In this document: piece by piece, positions 33,961 to 43,397 of the stretch | How positions within the stretch are numbered: position 1 is the stretch's first letter | Layout: the number at the start of each line of letters is the position of its first letter | Assembly: GCF_003935895.2 (NCBI RefSeq) | Contig: NZ_CP054058.1 | Span: 2,089,177 to 2,153,176, forward strand | From: Scandinavium goeteborgense | Lineage (GTDB): Bacteria; Pseudomonadota; Gammaproteobacteria; Enterobacterales; Enterobacteriaceae | DNA: 64,000 nucleotides | Direction: 5' to 3' | Notes under the pieces: generated by a model | What the model was told of the DNA's origin: nothing | What the model saw: the letters and a program-made list of their open reading frames with translations, nothing else | Database searches by the model: none | Made by a program: the position numbers and the translations under genes

Positions 33961-35073
33961 ATGAATAGTGAGAAGTCAGCCCCACTATTAAAACTTTCAG
34001 GGATAACCAAAGTCCATGATGGAAAAATCATTATTTCTGGCTTCGATCTCACTGTCATGAATGGCGAGTTCTTAACATTACTGGGACCCTCAGGCTGCGG
34101 TAAAACGACATTATTGCGGTTGATTGCTGGACTTGAGTGGGCTGATAGTGGTCAGATTTTTCTTGAAGAAGAAGACATTACTGCGATGCCTGCAGAAGAA
34201 CGCCATACGAATACGGTGTTTCAGAGTTATGCTTTATTCCCCCATATGACTGTTTTTGACAATGTAGCTTTTGGACTACGTATGCAAAAAGTCCCTACGG
34301 AGGAGTTAACTAAGCGTGTAAATGAGGCGTTAGAACGTGTTCAGTTATCAGAACTAAAAAATCGACGTCCTGACCAACTTTCCGGTGGGCAGCAGCAGCG
34401 TGTTGCGATTGCCCGTGCTGTAATAAACAATCCTAAAGTCCTCTTACTCGATGAGTCACTGTCAGCCCTAGATTACCGTCTTCGGCGGCAAATGCAGAAT
34501 GAACTGAAATCACTGCAACGTAAATTGGGAATTACGTTCATATTTGTTACTCACGACCAGGAGGAAGCGCTTTCGATGTCTGATCGAATCATTGTTCTTC
34601 GTGCGGGGAATATCGAGCAGGACGGAACGCCTCGGGAAATATATGAAGAACCCAGAACGATGTTCGTCGCACAGTTTATCGGTGAAAGCAATATACTCGA
34701 TGCCAAGGTGATCAATCGAATTGATGATCAGCGTGTACTGGCTAGTGTGGAAAACGTTGAATGTACGATCTGGACGCAGCTTAAAGTTGAGACTAATCAA
34801 AGGATTAATGTTTTGCTTCGCCCTGAGGATATTCAATTAGAGGTTATTAACGATCGCGAAATAGATAACGCCCTCATCGGCTATGTGCGCGAGAAAAATT
34901 ATAAAGGGATGACGATTGAGTCTTTAGTCGAACTGGTCAATGGAAAAACGATTACCGTAAGTGAGTTTTTTAACGAAGACGCTCCTGATGTTGACTTGAC
35001 CTTGGGCCAGCGTGTTTTAGTTCGTTGGTTCGAAAACTGGGAGGTCGTTCTGTACAATGAAAATCACCTCTGA
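33961..35073 (+). CDS. potA: Polyamine ABC transporter ATP-binding protein (PotA paralogue)
   Basis: 370 residues (E. coli PotA 378), closely alike along the chain. Walker A is [10 protein letters not shown]-loop [20 protein letters not shown], signature [14 protein letters not shown], Walker [13 protein letters not shown], switch His in [13 protein letters not shown]. The C-terminal TOBE/regulatory domain is conserved ([23 protein letters not shown]). It energises PotBC for spermidine/putrescine uptake. Genes are clearly more AT-rich than core genes here. It overlaps potB by 17 bases. It is probably additional to the usual potABCD located elsewhere. Confidence 0.9.
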   Translation: MNSEKSAPLLKLSGITKVHDGKIIISGFDLTVMNGEFLTLLGPSGCGKTTLLRLIAGLEWADSGQIFLEEEDITAMPAEERHTNTVFQSYALFPHMTVFDNVAFGLRMQKVPTEELTKRVNEALERVQLSELKNRRPDQLSGGQQQRVAIARAVINNPKVLLLDESLSALDYRLRRQMQNELKSLQRKLGITFIFVTHDQEEALSMSDRIIVLRAGNIEQDGTPREIYEEPRTMFVAQFIGESNILDAKVINRIDDQRVLASVENVECTIWTQLKVETNQRINVLLRPEDIQLEVINDREIDNALIGYVREKNYKGMTIESLVELVNGKTITVSEFFNEDAPDVDLTLGQRVLVRWFENWEVVLYNENHL

Positions 35074-35920
35074 ACGCCAGCAGAAGATAATTGTCAGTGG
35101 TGTCATTTTGTGGCTGACAGTATTTGTATTCATTCCTACAGCAATGGTTGTTTTTTCCAGTCTACTGACCCGCGATGATGGTTCGCTTATCAAACTGGTT
35201 TTTACCATCGAAAATTATCAACGTATTTTTGACACACTTTATAGTGGAATATTCATCAGGTCATTTAACCTTGCACTTTTGGCCACTATGGGTTGCCTCA
35301 TAATCGGCTACCCTTTTGCCTTTTTCCTCAGTCAAAAGTCAAAGAAAGTTCAGTCAATACTTCTTTTTCTGTTGATCGTTCCTTTTTGGACAAACTCCCT
35401 TATCCGGATTTATGCGTTTAAACTTTTTCTGAGTGTTAATGGTTACTTAAACGATTTCTTACTGTGGGCCGGTATTATAGCAGAGCCAATGCATATTCTG
35501 TACCATCCTCAGGCTGTTATTCTTGGCTTAATGTATGTACTTATTCCTTTCATGATCATGCCATTATATGCAAGTGTTGATAAACTCGATAAGGTCTTGC
35601 TTGAAGCCGCTAAGGATTTAGGTGCTAAAAAGCTGAGTGTTTTTACACGTATAATTCTTCCATTAACGATGCCCGGGATTATTTCGGGCTGTTTGTTGGT
35701 GTTTATCCCTGCGACTGGTATGTTTTATGTGGCTGATATTATGGGAGGAGCAAAAAACTTATTAATTGGTAACGTAATTAAGGACCAGTTTTTAATTGTT
35801 CGGGACTGGCCATTTGGCTCAGCCATTACAACTGTCTTGATGCTGGTTATGGGCGTTCTCCTCCTGCTGTACTATCGGGTTAGCTTATGGGTTAATGGGC
35901 ATCAAAGAGGTAAGATATGA
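35057..35920 (+). CDS. potB: Polyamine ABC transporter permease (PotB paralogue)
   Basis: 287 residues, six predicted helices. The permease EAA motif region [20 protein letters not shown] is present near residue 190. Stretches shared with E. coli PotB include [20 protein letters not shown] and [20 protein letters not shown] at 35057 is inside the end of potA; its own stop overlaps potC by 4 bases. It forms the inner-membrane channel with PotC. Confidence 0.9.
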   Translation: MKITSERQQKIIVSGVILWLTVFVFIPTAMVVFSSLLTRDDGSLIKLVFTIENYQRIFDTLYSGIFIRSFNLALLATMGCLIIGYPFAFFLSQKSKKVQSILLFLLIVPFWTNSLIRIYAFKLFLSVNGYLNDFLLWAGIIAEPMHILYHPQAVILGLMYVLIPFMIMPLYASVDKLDKVLLEAAKDLGAKKLSVFTRIILPLTMPGIISGCLLVFIPATGMFYVADIMGGAKNLLIGNVIKDQFLIVRDWPFGSAITTVLMLVMGVLLLLYYRVSLWVNGHQRGKI

Positions 35921-36705
35921 TGCGCTGGATTAGCTGGTTGTTAATGGGGGGGCTATATGCGTGGCTTTATATCCCTATCGGCATTTTAATTGTTAATTCC
36001 TTTAACTCCTCCGCTTATGGCATTGACTGGGGGGGCTTTACATTCGAGTGGTATGACATTTTACGCGCGAACGACAGTTTATTACAGGCTGCGGGTCATT
36101 CCCTGATTATGGCTACACTCTCAGCGACTTGTGCGACGTTAATAGGTACCCTTATCGCCATTGCACTTCATCGTTATCGGTCACACGGACAGAGTTTTAT
36201 CAAAACTATGCTTTTTATTGTCACATTATCTCCAGATATTGTGATGGCTATATCCTTAATGGCATTGTTTATTTTATTTGGCATGTCGCTTGGTTTTACA
36301 ACGTTGCTGTTTTCACATATTACATTTTGCTTACCATTTGTTGTCCTTACTGTACGTGCAAGACTCGCTGGATTTGATCCGCAAATGACTGAAGCCGCGA
36401 AAGATCTGGGAGCGAGTGAATGGATAATCATGAAAATGATTATTTTCCCACTTATTTTTCCTGCGGTGGCATCAGGATGGTTATTAAGCTTCACCTTGTC
36501 TATGGATGATGTGGTAATTTCCTCATTTGTAACGGGGGCAAGCTTTGAAATATTGCCACTCAAAATATACTCGATGGTTAAAGTGGGCATATCTCCAGAG
36601 GTTAATGCTTTAGCCACACTTTTACTGGTTGTTTCATTGGCGTTGATCACAATCAGTCAATTTTTATTGAATAGAAAAGACAGTGTTACGAGGAGTGTAG
36701 CATGA
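35917..36705 (+). CDS. potC: Polyamine ABC transporter permease (PotC paralogue)
   Basis: 262 residues, six helices, with the permease motif [20 protein letters not shown] (near residue 160) and LSFTLSMDDVVISSFVTG typical of PotC. It overlaps both neighbours by 4 bases (ATGA). It is the partner of PotB in the inner membrane. Confidence 0.9.
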   Translation: MMRWISWLLMGGLYAWLYIPIGILIVNSFNSSAYGIDWGGFTFEWYDILRANDSLLQAAGHSLIMATLSATCATLIGTLIAIALHRYRSHGQSFIKTMLFIVTLSPDIVMAISLMALFILFGMSLGFTTLLFSHITFCLPFVVLTVRARLAGFDPQMTEAAKDLGASEWIIMKMIIFPLIFPAVASGWLLSFTLSMDDVVISSFVTGASFEILPLKIYSMVKVGISPEVNALATLLLVVSLALITISQFLLNRKDSVTRSVA

Positions 36706-37742
36706 AAAAAATAGTAGGTTTAATAGGGCTAACCCTCCTCATTTCCTTTTCATGTCAGATTCAGGCAAGAAGTGATAATGGCGTTATTTACTTTTATAAC
36801 TGGACAGAGTATGTACCTGATAGCTTGCTGGAGCAGTTTACTCGAGAAACAGGAATAAAAGTCATTTATTCTAATTATGAATCCAATGAGATTCTTTATG
36901 CAAAAATGAAAACAGGCAGTGTTTATGATTTGGTTGTTCCATCATCCTATTATGTTGCCAAAATGCGTAAGGAAGGGATGCTGCAAAAAATAAACAAAGA
37001 TGTGTTGACTAATTTTAAAAATCTGGACCCTTTGCTTTTGAATAAACCGTTTGACAGAAATAATGAGTATTCAGTGCCTTATATTTGGGGGGCGACAGTC
37101 ATTGCCGTAAATTACAAAAATATTTCCCCTAATTCAATCCATGGCTGGTCCGATTTATGGGCGCCGAGATTCCGTAGCAGTCTACTGCTAATTGATGATG
37201 ATAGAGAGGTGTTCCATATTGCCCTACGTAAACTGGGCTACTCGGGAAACACCACAAACGTGAAGCAAATTCAGCAAGCAGCGAAAGAATTAATGGCTTT
37301 ATCTCCAAATGTACTTCTCTACGATGGTGATAATCCGGGAAACCCATTTATCGAAGGCGATGTTGACGTCGGTATGATATGGAACGGTTCGGCGTATGTA
37401 GCCAGTAAAGCAGGCGTACCGCTCAAGGTTATCTGGCCTAAAGAGGGGGCTATTTTTTGGATGGATAGCCTTGCGATTCCTGCTGGCGCGCAAAATAAGG
37501 AGGGGGCGTTAAAGCTAATTAATTTCTTACTTCGACCCGATGTCGCAGCTGCTGTGGCTGAACGGATTGGTTATCCAACACCCAATCTTGCTGCACGGGC
37601 TCTGCTTCCTCCTGAGATACAACATAATCCAATGTTATATCCTGATGCCGAAACTCTAAAAAATGGCGAATGGCAGGACGATGTGGGCAGTGCAACAGAG
37701 ATTTATGAAGAAGCATTTGAACGAACCCGAGCGGGTCCATGA
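36702..37742 (+). CDS. potD: Periplasmic spermidine/putrescine-binding protein (PotD paralogue)
   Basis: 346 residues with signal peptide MKKIVGLIGLTLLISFSCQI (cleavage near QARS). Polyamine-binding residues known from E. coli PotD are kept in context: the N-terminal YFYNWTEYVPD (Trp, Tyr), the acidic loop LLIDDDREVFHIALRKLGYS, Trp in VGMIWNGSAYVA, Trp/Asp in IFWMDSLAIPA, and Tyr in ERIGYPTPN. This points to polyamine rather than sugar binding. It is the last gene of the operon, with a short GC hairpin after it. Confidence 0.92.
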   Translation: MKKIVGLIGLTLLISFSCQIQARSDNGVIYFYNWTEYVPDSLLEQFTRETGIKVIYSNYESNEILYAKMKTGSVYDLVVPSSYYVAKMRKEGMLQKINKDVLTNFKNLDPLLLNKPFDRNNEYSVPYIWGATVIAVNYKNISPNSIHGWSDLWAPRFRSSLLLIDDDREVFHIALRKLGYSGNTTNVKQIQQAAKELMALSPNVLLYDGDNPGNPFIEGDVDVGMIWNGSAYVASKAGVPLKVIWPKEGAIFWMDSLAIPAGAQNKEGALKLINFLLRPDVAAAVAERIGYPTPNLAARALLPPEIQHNPMLYPDAETLKNGEWQDDVGSATEIYEEAFERTRAGP

Positions 37743-37745
37743 TCA

Positions 37746-37763
37746 GGGGGCCAGCGCGCCCCT
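37746..37763. terminator. Short GC-rich hairpin between potD and the MipA-like gene
   Basis: GGGG, CCAGCGCG loop and CCCC followed by TTTG, between convergent gene ends. Short stem; weak call. Confidence 0.45.
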
Positions 37764-37768
37764 TTGTA

Positions 37769-38509
37769 TCAGAAGGTATAGCTTATACCCACTGTGAGCT
37801 CGGTAACGCCGTGTTTATTGACCATAGGGCTATCGCTGATGGTGGACGGATAAAATCGTCCTGTAATTTCTCCCCATGTGTTCCATTGTTTTGACCAGGC
37901 GTAATTCATGGCTAGCTGTAAGTAAGGTACATAGCTGTCGTGCGGGCGCCAGGTTGAAAGGCCGCTGCGTTCAGACTCTTCTTTTGTTATCCCATAATAA
38001 TACTGTGTATTTTGCGCATTCGACCAGTCAACACCTACCTCAGGGACAAGAGTGAAATTGCCCCACTGTTGCAGCAGGATGTAGGCTGCATTCACTGTCA
38101 CACCTTGGCTATTATTCAGCGTATCGGCTCCGACCGTAGTGCTGAATGCGCCGATTGATGAAATGTACTGATAAGTAAAACCTGCCATCATGGTACTGTT
38201 GCGACTATTGAGGCTGCGCATTGCCGAATTGCGACCGTCGGAAGAACTGTATTGATTCGTGTAGTAATAGACTTTTGCGCGGAAAAGTTGCGTGTCGGTG
38301 TTGATAAAATTGTATCCGGCCTCCGTGCCATCGATATACCAAGTTTCACCATTGTAGCCTATATAGGGCAGAGCCCAATAATCGGCATGACGAGTTTTAT
38401 ACGCTGTTCCGTAAGAGCCGCCCTGTACACCCAGAGAAAAATCAGCGCTATGTGCAATTTCAACAACAGATAGCAGAATAAACGGGATGAATTTTAGAGA
38501 ATTACGCAT
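37769..38509 (-). CDS. MipA/OmpV-family outer membrane protein
   Basis: 246 residues with signal peptide MRNSLKFIPFILLSVVEIAHS (cited up to residue 20: MRNSLKFIPFILLSVVEIAH). Beta-strand repeats follow, with the family features YWALPYIGYNGETWYIDGTE, GFTYQYISSIGAFSTTVGAD and the terminal strand TELTVGISYTF ending in Phe. MipA/OmpV proteins are outer-membrane channels or scaffolds. It lies convergent to potD and upstream, on the same strand, come the DUF4105/HdeD/MASE1 genes. Its ribosome site (GGAAAGGAA) is good, and the 38-base gap after the DUF4105 gene leaves co-transcription possible. Confidence 0.83.
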   Translation of the reverse strand: MRNSLKFIPFILLSVVEIAHSADFSLGVQGGSYGTAYKTRHADYWALPYIGYNGETWYIDGTEAGYNFINTDTQLFRAKVYYYTNQYSSSDGRNSAMRSLNSRNSTMMAGFTYQYISSIGAFSTTVGADTLNNSQGVTVNAAYILLQQWGNFTLVPEVGVDWSNAQNTQYYYGITKEESERSGLSTWRPHDSYVPYLQLAMNYAWSKQWNTWGEITGRFYPSTISDSPMVNKHGVTELTVGISYTF

Positions 38510-38547
38510 GATTTATTCCTTTCCAGTATAAAGATCTTCAATACAAT

Positions 38548-39312
38548 TCAACGGTTGCGGCGTATATCCTGAGAATATGTGGATCCAATTATCGGAACGT
38601 CAGATTCCTTCAGGCGACTACGCTTCTTCAGCACCTCAAAAGGGAGACTGTTTTCCAGGAGATTGTTGTTATAGCAGTAGCGATCGGCATAACCACTCAA
38701 CAATATTCTCCAGTCATATTTCACCGCGGTGGAAACGGACTTTCCATGGTGAAATATGTTAGATGTACAGTTGTTAAGAAGCGTGTTATACCATTCAGGA
38801 TGTAGGTTAACCTTCTTAATTCTAAGCAGATAACTGCGAAACAAATCCCGGCTTTGCTCACGTGTAATATTTAATGGGTAGAGATAAATGCGCTCTTTTC
38901 TGATATTAGCACGTACGCCAATCAGATCTCTTTCATCAGCAACCACATATACCAAGGGATAATTTTTCAAGAAACCACCAAATGCAGACCACGGCTGATT
39001 TTGTCGTCTGCGGGTTTCAATGGATATTGCCAGCCATTGCCCATTGTTGAAGCCAAAACTGAGGAAGACATGAGCGATAGCGCTTCCTGCCCAATACGAT
39101 ATAACCAGGTCGGTAGCGATAATATCGCTCAATTTACACTGACAATCATACCAGTTGGGGATCGGGTGTGAGTCATCCCGATAACTAAAGTTACGGACAT
39201 GGTGAATATGAACATTATCACTGTCCTTCCATTCTATTGAAGCAACCTGGGAATACTCCTCTAACCAGGGAGCGCCTTTATCGTCATTATGTCCTTTAAT
39301 TTGCATAATCAT
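38548..39312 (-). CDS. DUF4105-domain protein (putative permuted papain-like enzyme)
   Basis: 254 residues. The DUF4105 core is clear: LVISYWAGSAIAHVFLSFGF with the candidate catalytic His, AISIETRRRQNQPWSAFGG, PLVYVVADERDLIGVRAN and YNTLLNNCTSNIF with the candidate Cys. This His-then-Cys order fits circularly permuted NlpC/P60 or LRAT-like folds. Unlike many DUF4105 proteins it has no N-terminal membrane helices; the upstream HdeD-like fusion may supply the membrane anchor. Its ATG overlaps the stop of that gene (ATGA). Function unknown; hydrolase or acyltransferase are possible. Confidence 0.78.
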   Translation of the reverse strand: MIMQIKGHNDDKGAPWLEEYSQVASIEWKDSDNVHIHHVRNFSYRDDSHPIPNWYDCQCKLSDIIATDLVISYWAGSAIAHVFLSFGFNNGQWLAISIETRRRQNQPWSAFGGFLKNYPLVYVVADERDLIGVRANIRKERIYLYPLNITREQSRDLFRSYLLRIKKVNLHPEWYNTLLNNCTSNIFHHGKSVSTAVKYDWRILLSGYADRYCYNNNLLENSLPFEVLKKRSRLKESDVPIIGSTYSQDIRRNR

Positions 39313-40586
39313 GTTCTACCCAACTGTTGCTTCCACCGCTTCAGCAAGGAGTGTTCTGCAGGATGGACGAGCACATGCATCGCTCGCGCATAATCCAGCA
39401 TCAGGCCGGGTGTCCAGGCCATAGTAGTAGCACGTTTACGCAATTGGGCGGCAATCCATAATTCCGGCATGAAAAATAAACGGATAAAATGCAGCCAACC
39501 CCGCTTGCCGGAGAGGACGCCATCTAGTGCCGCTTCTAGTGCATATGCCACGCTGCTGGAACAGTTCCGCCATGTCAGGTTATAGGTATTCACCTTGCGG
39601 TAATTTTTCCAATATCGGCGTAAGGCGCTGGCGTTGTAATGATGAAAGACAATTTTCCTGTCGGAATCACACCAGGCTGAAGCTTCTTGTTGGTAACTCG
39701 GTTGAAATTCACCGGGCACATTATTTTCTTGAATAGCTTTAAGCGTTTGAAAAAATTCCGAGGGTGAACGGTCAATTTCAACTGCGGGATACAGGCTGAC
39801 ATATACATCAGGCGACATTTGCAGGGCGGCATGTCCCGTTGAAATAACCCCGTCGACATCGACCGCGGCAATGTAACGATTAATGACCGGGCGTGGTACG
39901 GGCGAGTTTTCCGCAGACCCCTCGGGGGTCCAGACATGCACAATTAGCGGCCCATCGTTTTTTGCGTCACGTTTAGGCTCTGAATCAGGCGTTTGCCTGA
40001 CAGGCTCCATCAGGCTGAAGATAGTCTCACCTTCACGCAAGCGGAATGCACGTCTCGCCAGCCTAAGACTCTGAATACTGCCTAAAATCATAATCACGCC
40101 AAGAAACTGTGAAATGGTCCCGTGATGGTGTGTGGGGTAAGGAAAAAAGAGGAACAGAGCAAATGCCAGTTGCGCGATGCCACCGACAAAAACCTTCCGC
40201 CAACCATCGTAGCGAACCACCCAGGCTGAGGCCATGACAAACAGGCCGGTAATGAAAAAAGCGAAACCAAACAAAATGGCCAGTAACAGATTACTGCTAT
40301 CACGCCCGGAAAGAATGAGGACTGCAATAAAGCAAAAGATGCCGCCTTTGAAATAAAATACTGATTTTTGAGCACCTTTAGCGTTGCTCGCCAAATACAG
40401 CGTCACAAGACTTTCAATCAATAGCAGAATCCCAAAAACATGAAAAGGGAAGTAGCGCATGCCTTCCATACCATCCAGGAAGATAGAGACGCCAAGCCCC
40501 CCCCACAATAAACCCACAATTCCAAGTATCGGAGCTGCTTTTCGCACAAAAGCTCCGCCCATCAATAATAGTGCAACCTGCAGCAT
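39309..40586 (-). CDS. HdeD-like membrane protein fused to a permuted papain-like domain
   Basis: 425 residues in two parts. Residues 1 to about 185 hold about six hydrophobic helices in the HdeD/DUF308 manner (GLLWGGLGVSIFLDGMEGMR, then YFKGGIFCFIAVLILSGRDS). After a charged linker, residues 215-425 form a soluble domain: NRYIAAVDVDGVISTGHAAL with a candidate His in TGHAAL, and YNLTWRNCSSSVAYALEAAL with a candidate Cys, again His before Cys as in permuted NlpC/P60 (YiiX-like) enzymes. It starts 3 bases after the MASE1 gene and overlaps the DUF4105 gene. The fusion is unfamiliar to me. Confidence 0.75.
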   Translation of the reverse strand: MLQVALLLMGGAFVRKAAPILGIVGLLWGGLGVSIFLDGMEGMRYFPFHVFGILLLIESLVTLYLASNAKGAQKSVFYFKGGIFCFIAVLILSGRDSSNLLLAILFGFAFFITGLFVMASAWVVRYDGWRKVFVGGIAQLAFALFLFFPYPTHHHGTISQFLGVIMILGSIQSLRLARRAFRLREGETIFSLMEPVRQTPDSEPKRDAKNDGPLIVHVWTPEGSAENSPVPRPVINRYIAAVDVDGVISTGHAALQMSPDVYVSLYPAVEIDRSPSEFFQTLKAIQENNVPGEFQPSYQQEASAWCDSDRKIVFHHYNASALRRYWKNYRKVNTYNLTWRNCSSSVAYALEAALDGVLSGKRGWLHFIRLFFMPELWIAAQLRKRATTMAWTPGLMLDYARAMHVLVHPAEHSLLKRWKQQLGRT

Positions 40587-40589
40587 CGA

Positions 40590-41819
40590 TTACGTCCCCT
40601 TGATGATTAGGCCGGATCCCTGGCCCTGAAATTCTCCCACCCAGTAGCCAATCAGTACAACGCCATCCGACTGCTGCAATGCGATGAGCTTCGTTTCTTG
40701 TAAACACAAAGTGTTTGTTGGAGAAAGGGCCAGTAAAAATCGAAATGACTCATTGAGGGCGCTACCACTTTGCACAATAGCCCACCGCTCACGCATCTTT
40801 TGTTGATCATCGGGCGACATAAACGAGAACAGCTGATCGGCATTATTAATCGTCGCAAGGTGTTGATTGAGCATGTTGGACGAACTTTGGTCCCAGGTCA
40901 GGCGTCCGCTTTGTGGTTCGAGATAATAGGATGAAACAGGGCTTGATCTCTGATTATGCTTCAGCAGATAGACAAAATTCAGAAGGAGCGCGGTGCCTGA
41001 CAGATAACACTGGGCCAGCAAAAGCGGCTCACCCGGCCGTAGACCCGGTATAAATAGCGGGCCGTTACGCTGCCACGAATAATAAATCACGATAATGCAA
41101 AAGCTCATGAATGCCATCGCACCCATCTGATTGCCACTGACAACCGGTATCACTATCATCACGATGACGGGAATACAGGCCAGGCTAAACAGGAAAGCTT
41201 CTCCCCTTGGGCCACCAATTGGCTGATGGAAAACATAGATCGCACTCAGGCACAACAGCAGCCACAGCGTCCCGCCAATTAACCATTTATGCGATATTTC
41301 TGATTCTTGTCGCCAAAACAACCCCATCACGATGGTCGTCAGTAAAATGGTGCCGACCACGTTGGCGGACCACCAAATCCATAGCGTCGACACGAAATCA
41401 ACACCGTGACGCAGGACAACCCAACCCCCGCCCAGCGCGGCGGCAACGGCGCTGGTGAGCACAGTTGCCACTAGCCATACCACGAGGCTGTAGAGCGTGT
41501 CGTGAGGACGGGTGAAATGGCGTACGCACCAGGCAATCGCAAAATCGTTGGTTAATGAAATCGCCGAATGCACCAGCGAGGTTTCAAGCGAATGGCGCAG
41601 GGTCACATCAAGAAGTGTGCGCACCAGAAACAGACCGAGGAATAGCCAGGGCCAGTTGCGGCGTGACGTCAGCAGGAACGCACTGACCGCCAGGCCCGCG
41701 GGGAACCAGACAAAAGAGACCTGGCTGACGGGGTCATCGAGAAACAGCGATATATACCCGAGAGAGTAATAGAGCACGCACCACAGCAATAACTGCATAA
41801 TAAATTTGGGTGAAAGCAC
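40590..41819 (-). CDS. MASE1 membrane sensor with a C-terminal PAS-like domain and no output domain
   Basis: About 409 residues. N-terminal MASE1 domain (roughly 1-285, eight or more helices, with VSFVWFPAGLAVSAFLLTS and WWSANVVGTILLTTIVMGLF). A short PAS-like fold ends the protein (LFSFMSPDDQQKMRERWAIV, then IGYWVGEFQGQG). There is no GGDEF, EAL or kinase domain, unlike most MASE1 proteins. Start uncertain: GTG at 41819 has GCGAGG at good spacing; ATGs at 41837 and 41798 lack ribosome sites. First gene of a tight three-gene operon with putative papain-like enzymes, so it may sense a signal for them. Confidence 0.75.
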   Translation of the reverse strand: MLSPKFIMQLLLWCVLYYSLGYISLFLDDPVSQVSFVWFPAGLAVSAFLLTSRRNWPWLFLGLFLVRTLLDVTLRHSLETSLVHSAISLTNDFAIAWCVRHFTRPHDTLYSLVVWLVATVLTSAVAAALGGGWVVLRHGVDFVSTLWIWWSANVVGTILLTTIVMGLFWRQESEISHKWLIGGTLWLLLCLSAIYVFHQPIGGPRGEAFLFSLACIPVIVMIVIPVVSGNQMGAMAFMSFCIIVIYYSWQRNGPLFIPGLRPGEPLLLAQCYLSGTALLLNFVYLLKHNQRSSPVSSYYLEPQSGRLTWDQSSSNMLNQHLATINNADQLFSFMSPDDQQKMRERWAIVQSGSALNESFRFLLALSPTNTLCLQETKLIALQQSDGVVLIGYWVGEFQGQGSGLIIKGT

Positions 41820-41972
41820 AAGAACCTCGCAATGCATATTAGTGGCACAGGCGTGACACCTAACAGCATAGAACAAGTTTGTGTCGTTGCAGGCGTCACG
41901 TTTTAAATATTATTCGGTGCATTTATCCACATGAAATGAATGGCATTACGTTCGGTGATACGAAGGTCAATA

Positions 41973-42290
41973 TCAGTCTTTCATATGGCGATAAAAAATA
42001 TCAGAAGATTTAGCATCAACTATTTTATGGTCGCTGTTTCTGAGTAAGACATAGGTTCCGTCCATATAGCTCCAGAATGTCCCTGGCTTAGGTGCAGGCA
42101 AATGTCTTATACGCCATGAGGTGATGTTGTAGTCTTTGGTGAAATTGATGTCCGGCGCTTTGTCGCCGATGCTGTACTCATGGTAATTCGATCTGAATGT
42201 ATGCTCATCGAAATTAGGGTTATTGGCAAAAGCAATGCAGGGTAATGCAATCACAAAATACATTAAACACTTCAAAACAAACCTCGGCAT
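41973..42290 (-). CDS. RcnB-family periplasmic protein
   Basis: About 105 residues with a signal peptide (region MKCLMYFVIALPCIAFA if a TTG start at 42275 is used, or MPRFVLKCLMYF with the ATG at 42290). The mature domain fits RcnB: YSIGDKAPDINFTKDYNITS, then WRIRHLPAPKPGTFWSYMDG and YVLLRNSDHKIVDAKSSDIFY. RcnB tunes nickel/cobalt export with RcnA in E. coli, but many paralogues have other or unknown roles, and no rcnA is nearby. GAGG lies 6 bases before the TTG codon, whereas the ATG at 42290 has no ribosome site. Confidence 0.75.
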   Translation of the reverse strand: MPRFVLKCLMYFVIALPCIAFANNPNFDEHTFRSNYHEYSIGDKAPDINFTKDYNITSWRIRHLPAPKPGTFWSYMDGTYVLLRNSDHKIVDAKSSDIFYRHMKD

Positions 42291-42533
42291 TAATATTGAA
42301 AAAAGTGAAAGGTGAACGACAAAGACACCGTAAAAATAATGCGGGTATATTGCCTTTGTTAGCGTAAACCCTTCATCAACCGCCTTCGGATTTGTTTCGG
42401 CAATACATGCAGCGTGCTGAAAAATGGACCAATAACATCGGGCCACCGCAGCTTTCAGCCGGTAGGGGGGGAAATCCTCTGGCCCTTATGCGATGCTGAC
42501 ATCCAGAATTGAGCGCTATACAAGAGAAGATTC

Positions 42534-43382
42534 ATGACGGGTAAAATCACGCTAGCCATGTTCGCATTCGCCGCGAACTCGATCCTGTGTCGGATTGCGC
42601 TCAAAGATGTGCATATTGATCCACTGTCTTTTAGCAGCCTGCGCCTGCTGAGCGGCGCCATCGTGCTGTTTCTCCTGCTACAGAAACCGTTCCTGAATCG
42701 TCAGATTGAGTGGAAAGTGAAAAACGCACTTTTCCTTGCCGTTTACGCCATTGCCTTTTCCATCGCCTATGTTCATCTCGGCACAGCCGAAGGGGCGTTA
42801 CTACTGTTTGGTACGGTGCAGCTGGTGATGACGGGCTGGGGGATTTATCGGGGTGAGAGATTAACCCGGCTGAAGAGTGCCGGGATCGCGCTGGCGGCGA
42901 TGGGGATTTGCTGGCTGCTGCTGCCAGGCGCAAACAGCCCACCGTACGTTCCGGCGGCAACCATGATGCTGGCTGGGGTTGGCTGGGCGGCTTACAGCAT
43001 CGCAGGGAAAAGCGTTAAAAACGCCACGGCGGCGACGGCGGGCAGCTTTATATTGACCGTTCCCGTGGCGCTGTTGCTATCGCTGACCCTCAATCAGGCG
43101 GCGCACGCGGACACACAAGGCGTGCTGCTGGCGTTGATATCAGGAGGAATGACGTCAGGTGCGGCCTATGCGCTGTGGTACGCGATTGTGCCAACGTTAA
43201 CCTCTTCGACGGCCAGCACTGTGCAGCTGAGTGTGCCGTGCATTTCCGCGCTGGGCGGGGTGGCGTTTCTCGGTGAGCACCTGACGCTTCAGCTGGTGGT
43301 GTCAACGGTGACGGTGATTGCGGGGATTGCGCTGACGATTTATGCCGATAAACAGGCGCGGCGAAAAGTGACCTCGCCGTAA
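42534..43382 (+). CDS. EamA/DMT-family transporter
   Basis: 282 residues, ten predicted helices in two EamA repeats (about 1-125 and 140-270). The first has ANSILCRIALKDVHIDPLSF and LRLLSGAIVLFLLLQKPFL, the second VGWAAYSIAGKS and SVPCISALGGVAFLGEHL. Family members export metabolites such as amino acids. It is convergent with bluR with a 15-base gap. Substrate unknown. Confidence 0.83.
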   Translation: MTGKITLAMFAFAANSILCRIALKDVHIDPLSFSSLRLLSGAIVLFLLLQKPFLNRQIEWKVKNALFLAVYAIAFSIAYVHLGTAEGALLLFGTVQLVMTGWGIYRGERLTRLKSAGIALAAMGICWLLLPGANSPPYVPAATMMLAGVGWAAYSIAGKSVKNATAATAGSFILTVPVALLLSLTLNQAAHADTQGVLLALISGGMTSGAAYALWYAIVPTLTSSTASTVQLSVPCISALGGVAFLGEHLTLQLVVSTVTVIAGIALTIYADKQARRKVTSP

Positions 43383-43397
43383 GCCACCGGGGTCAAT

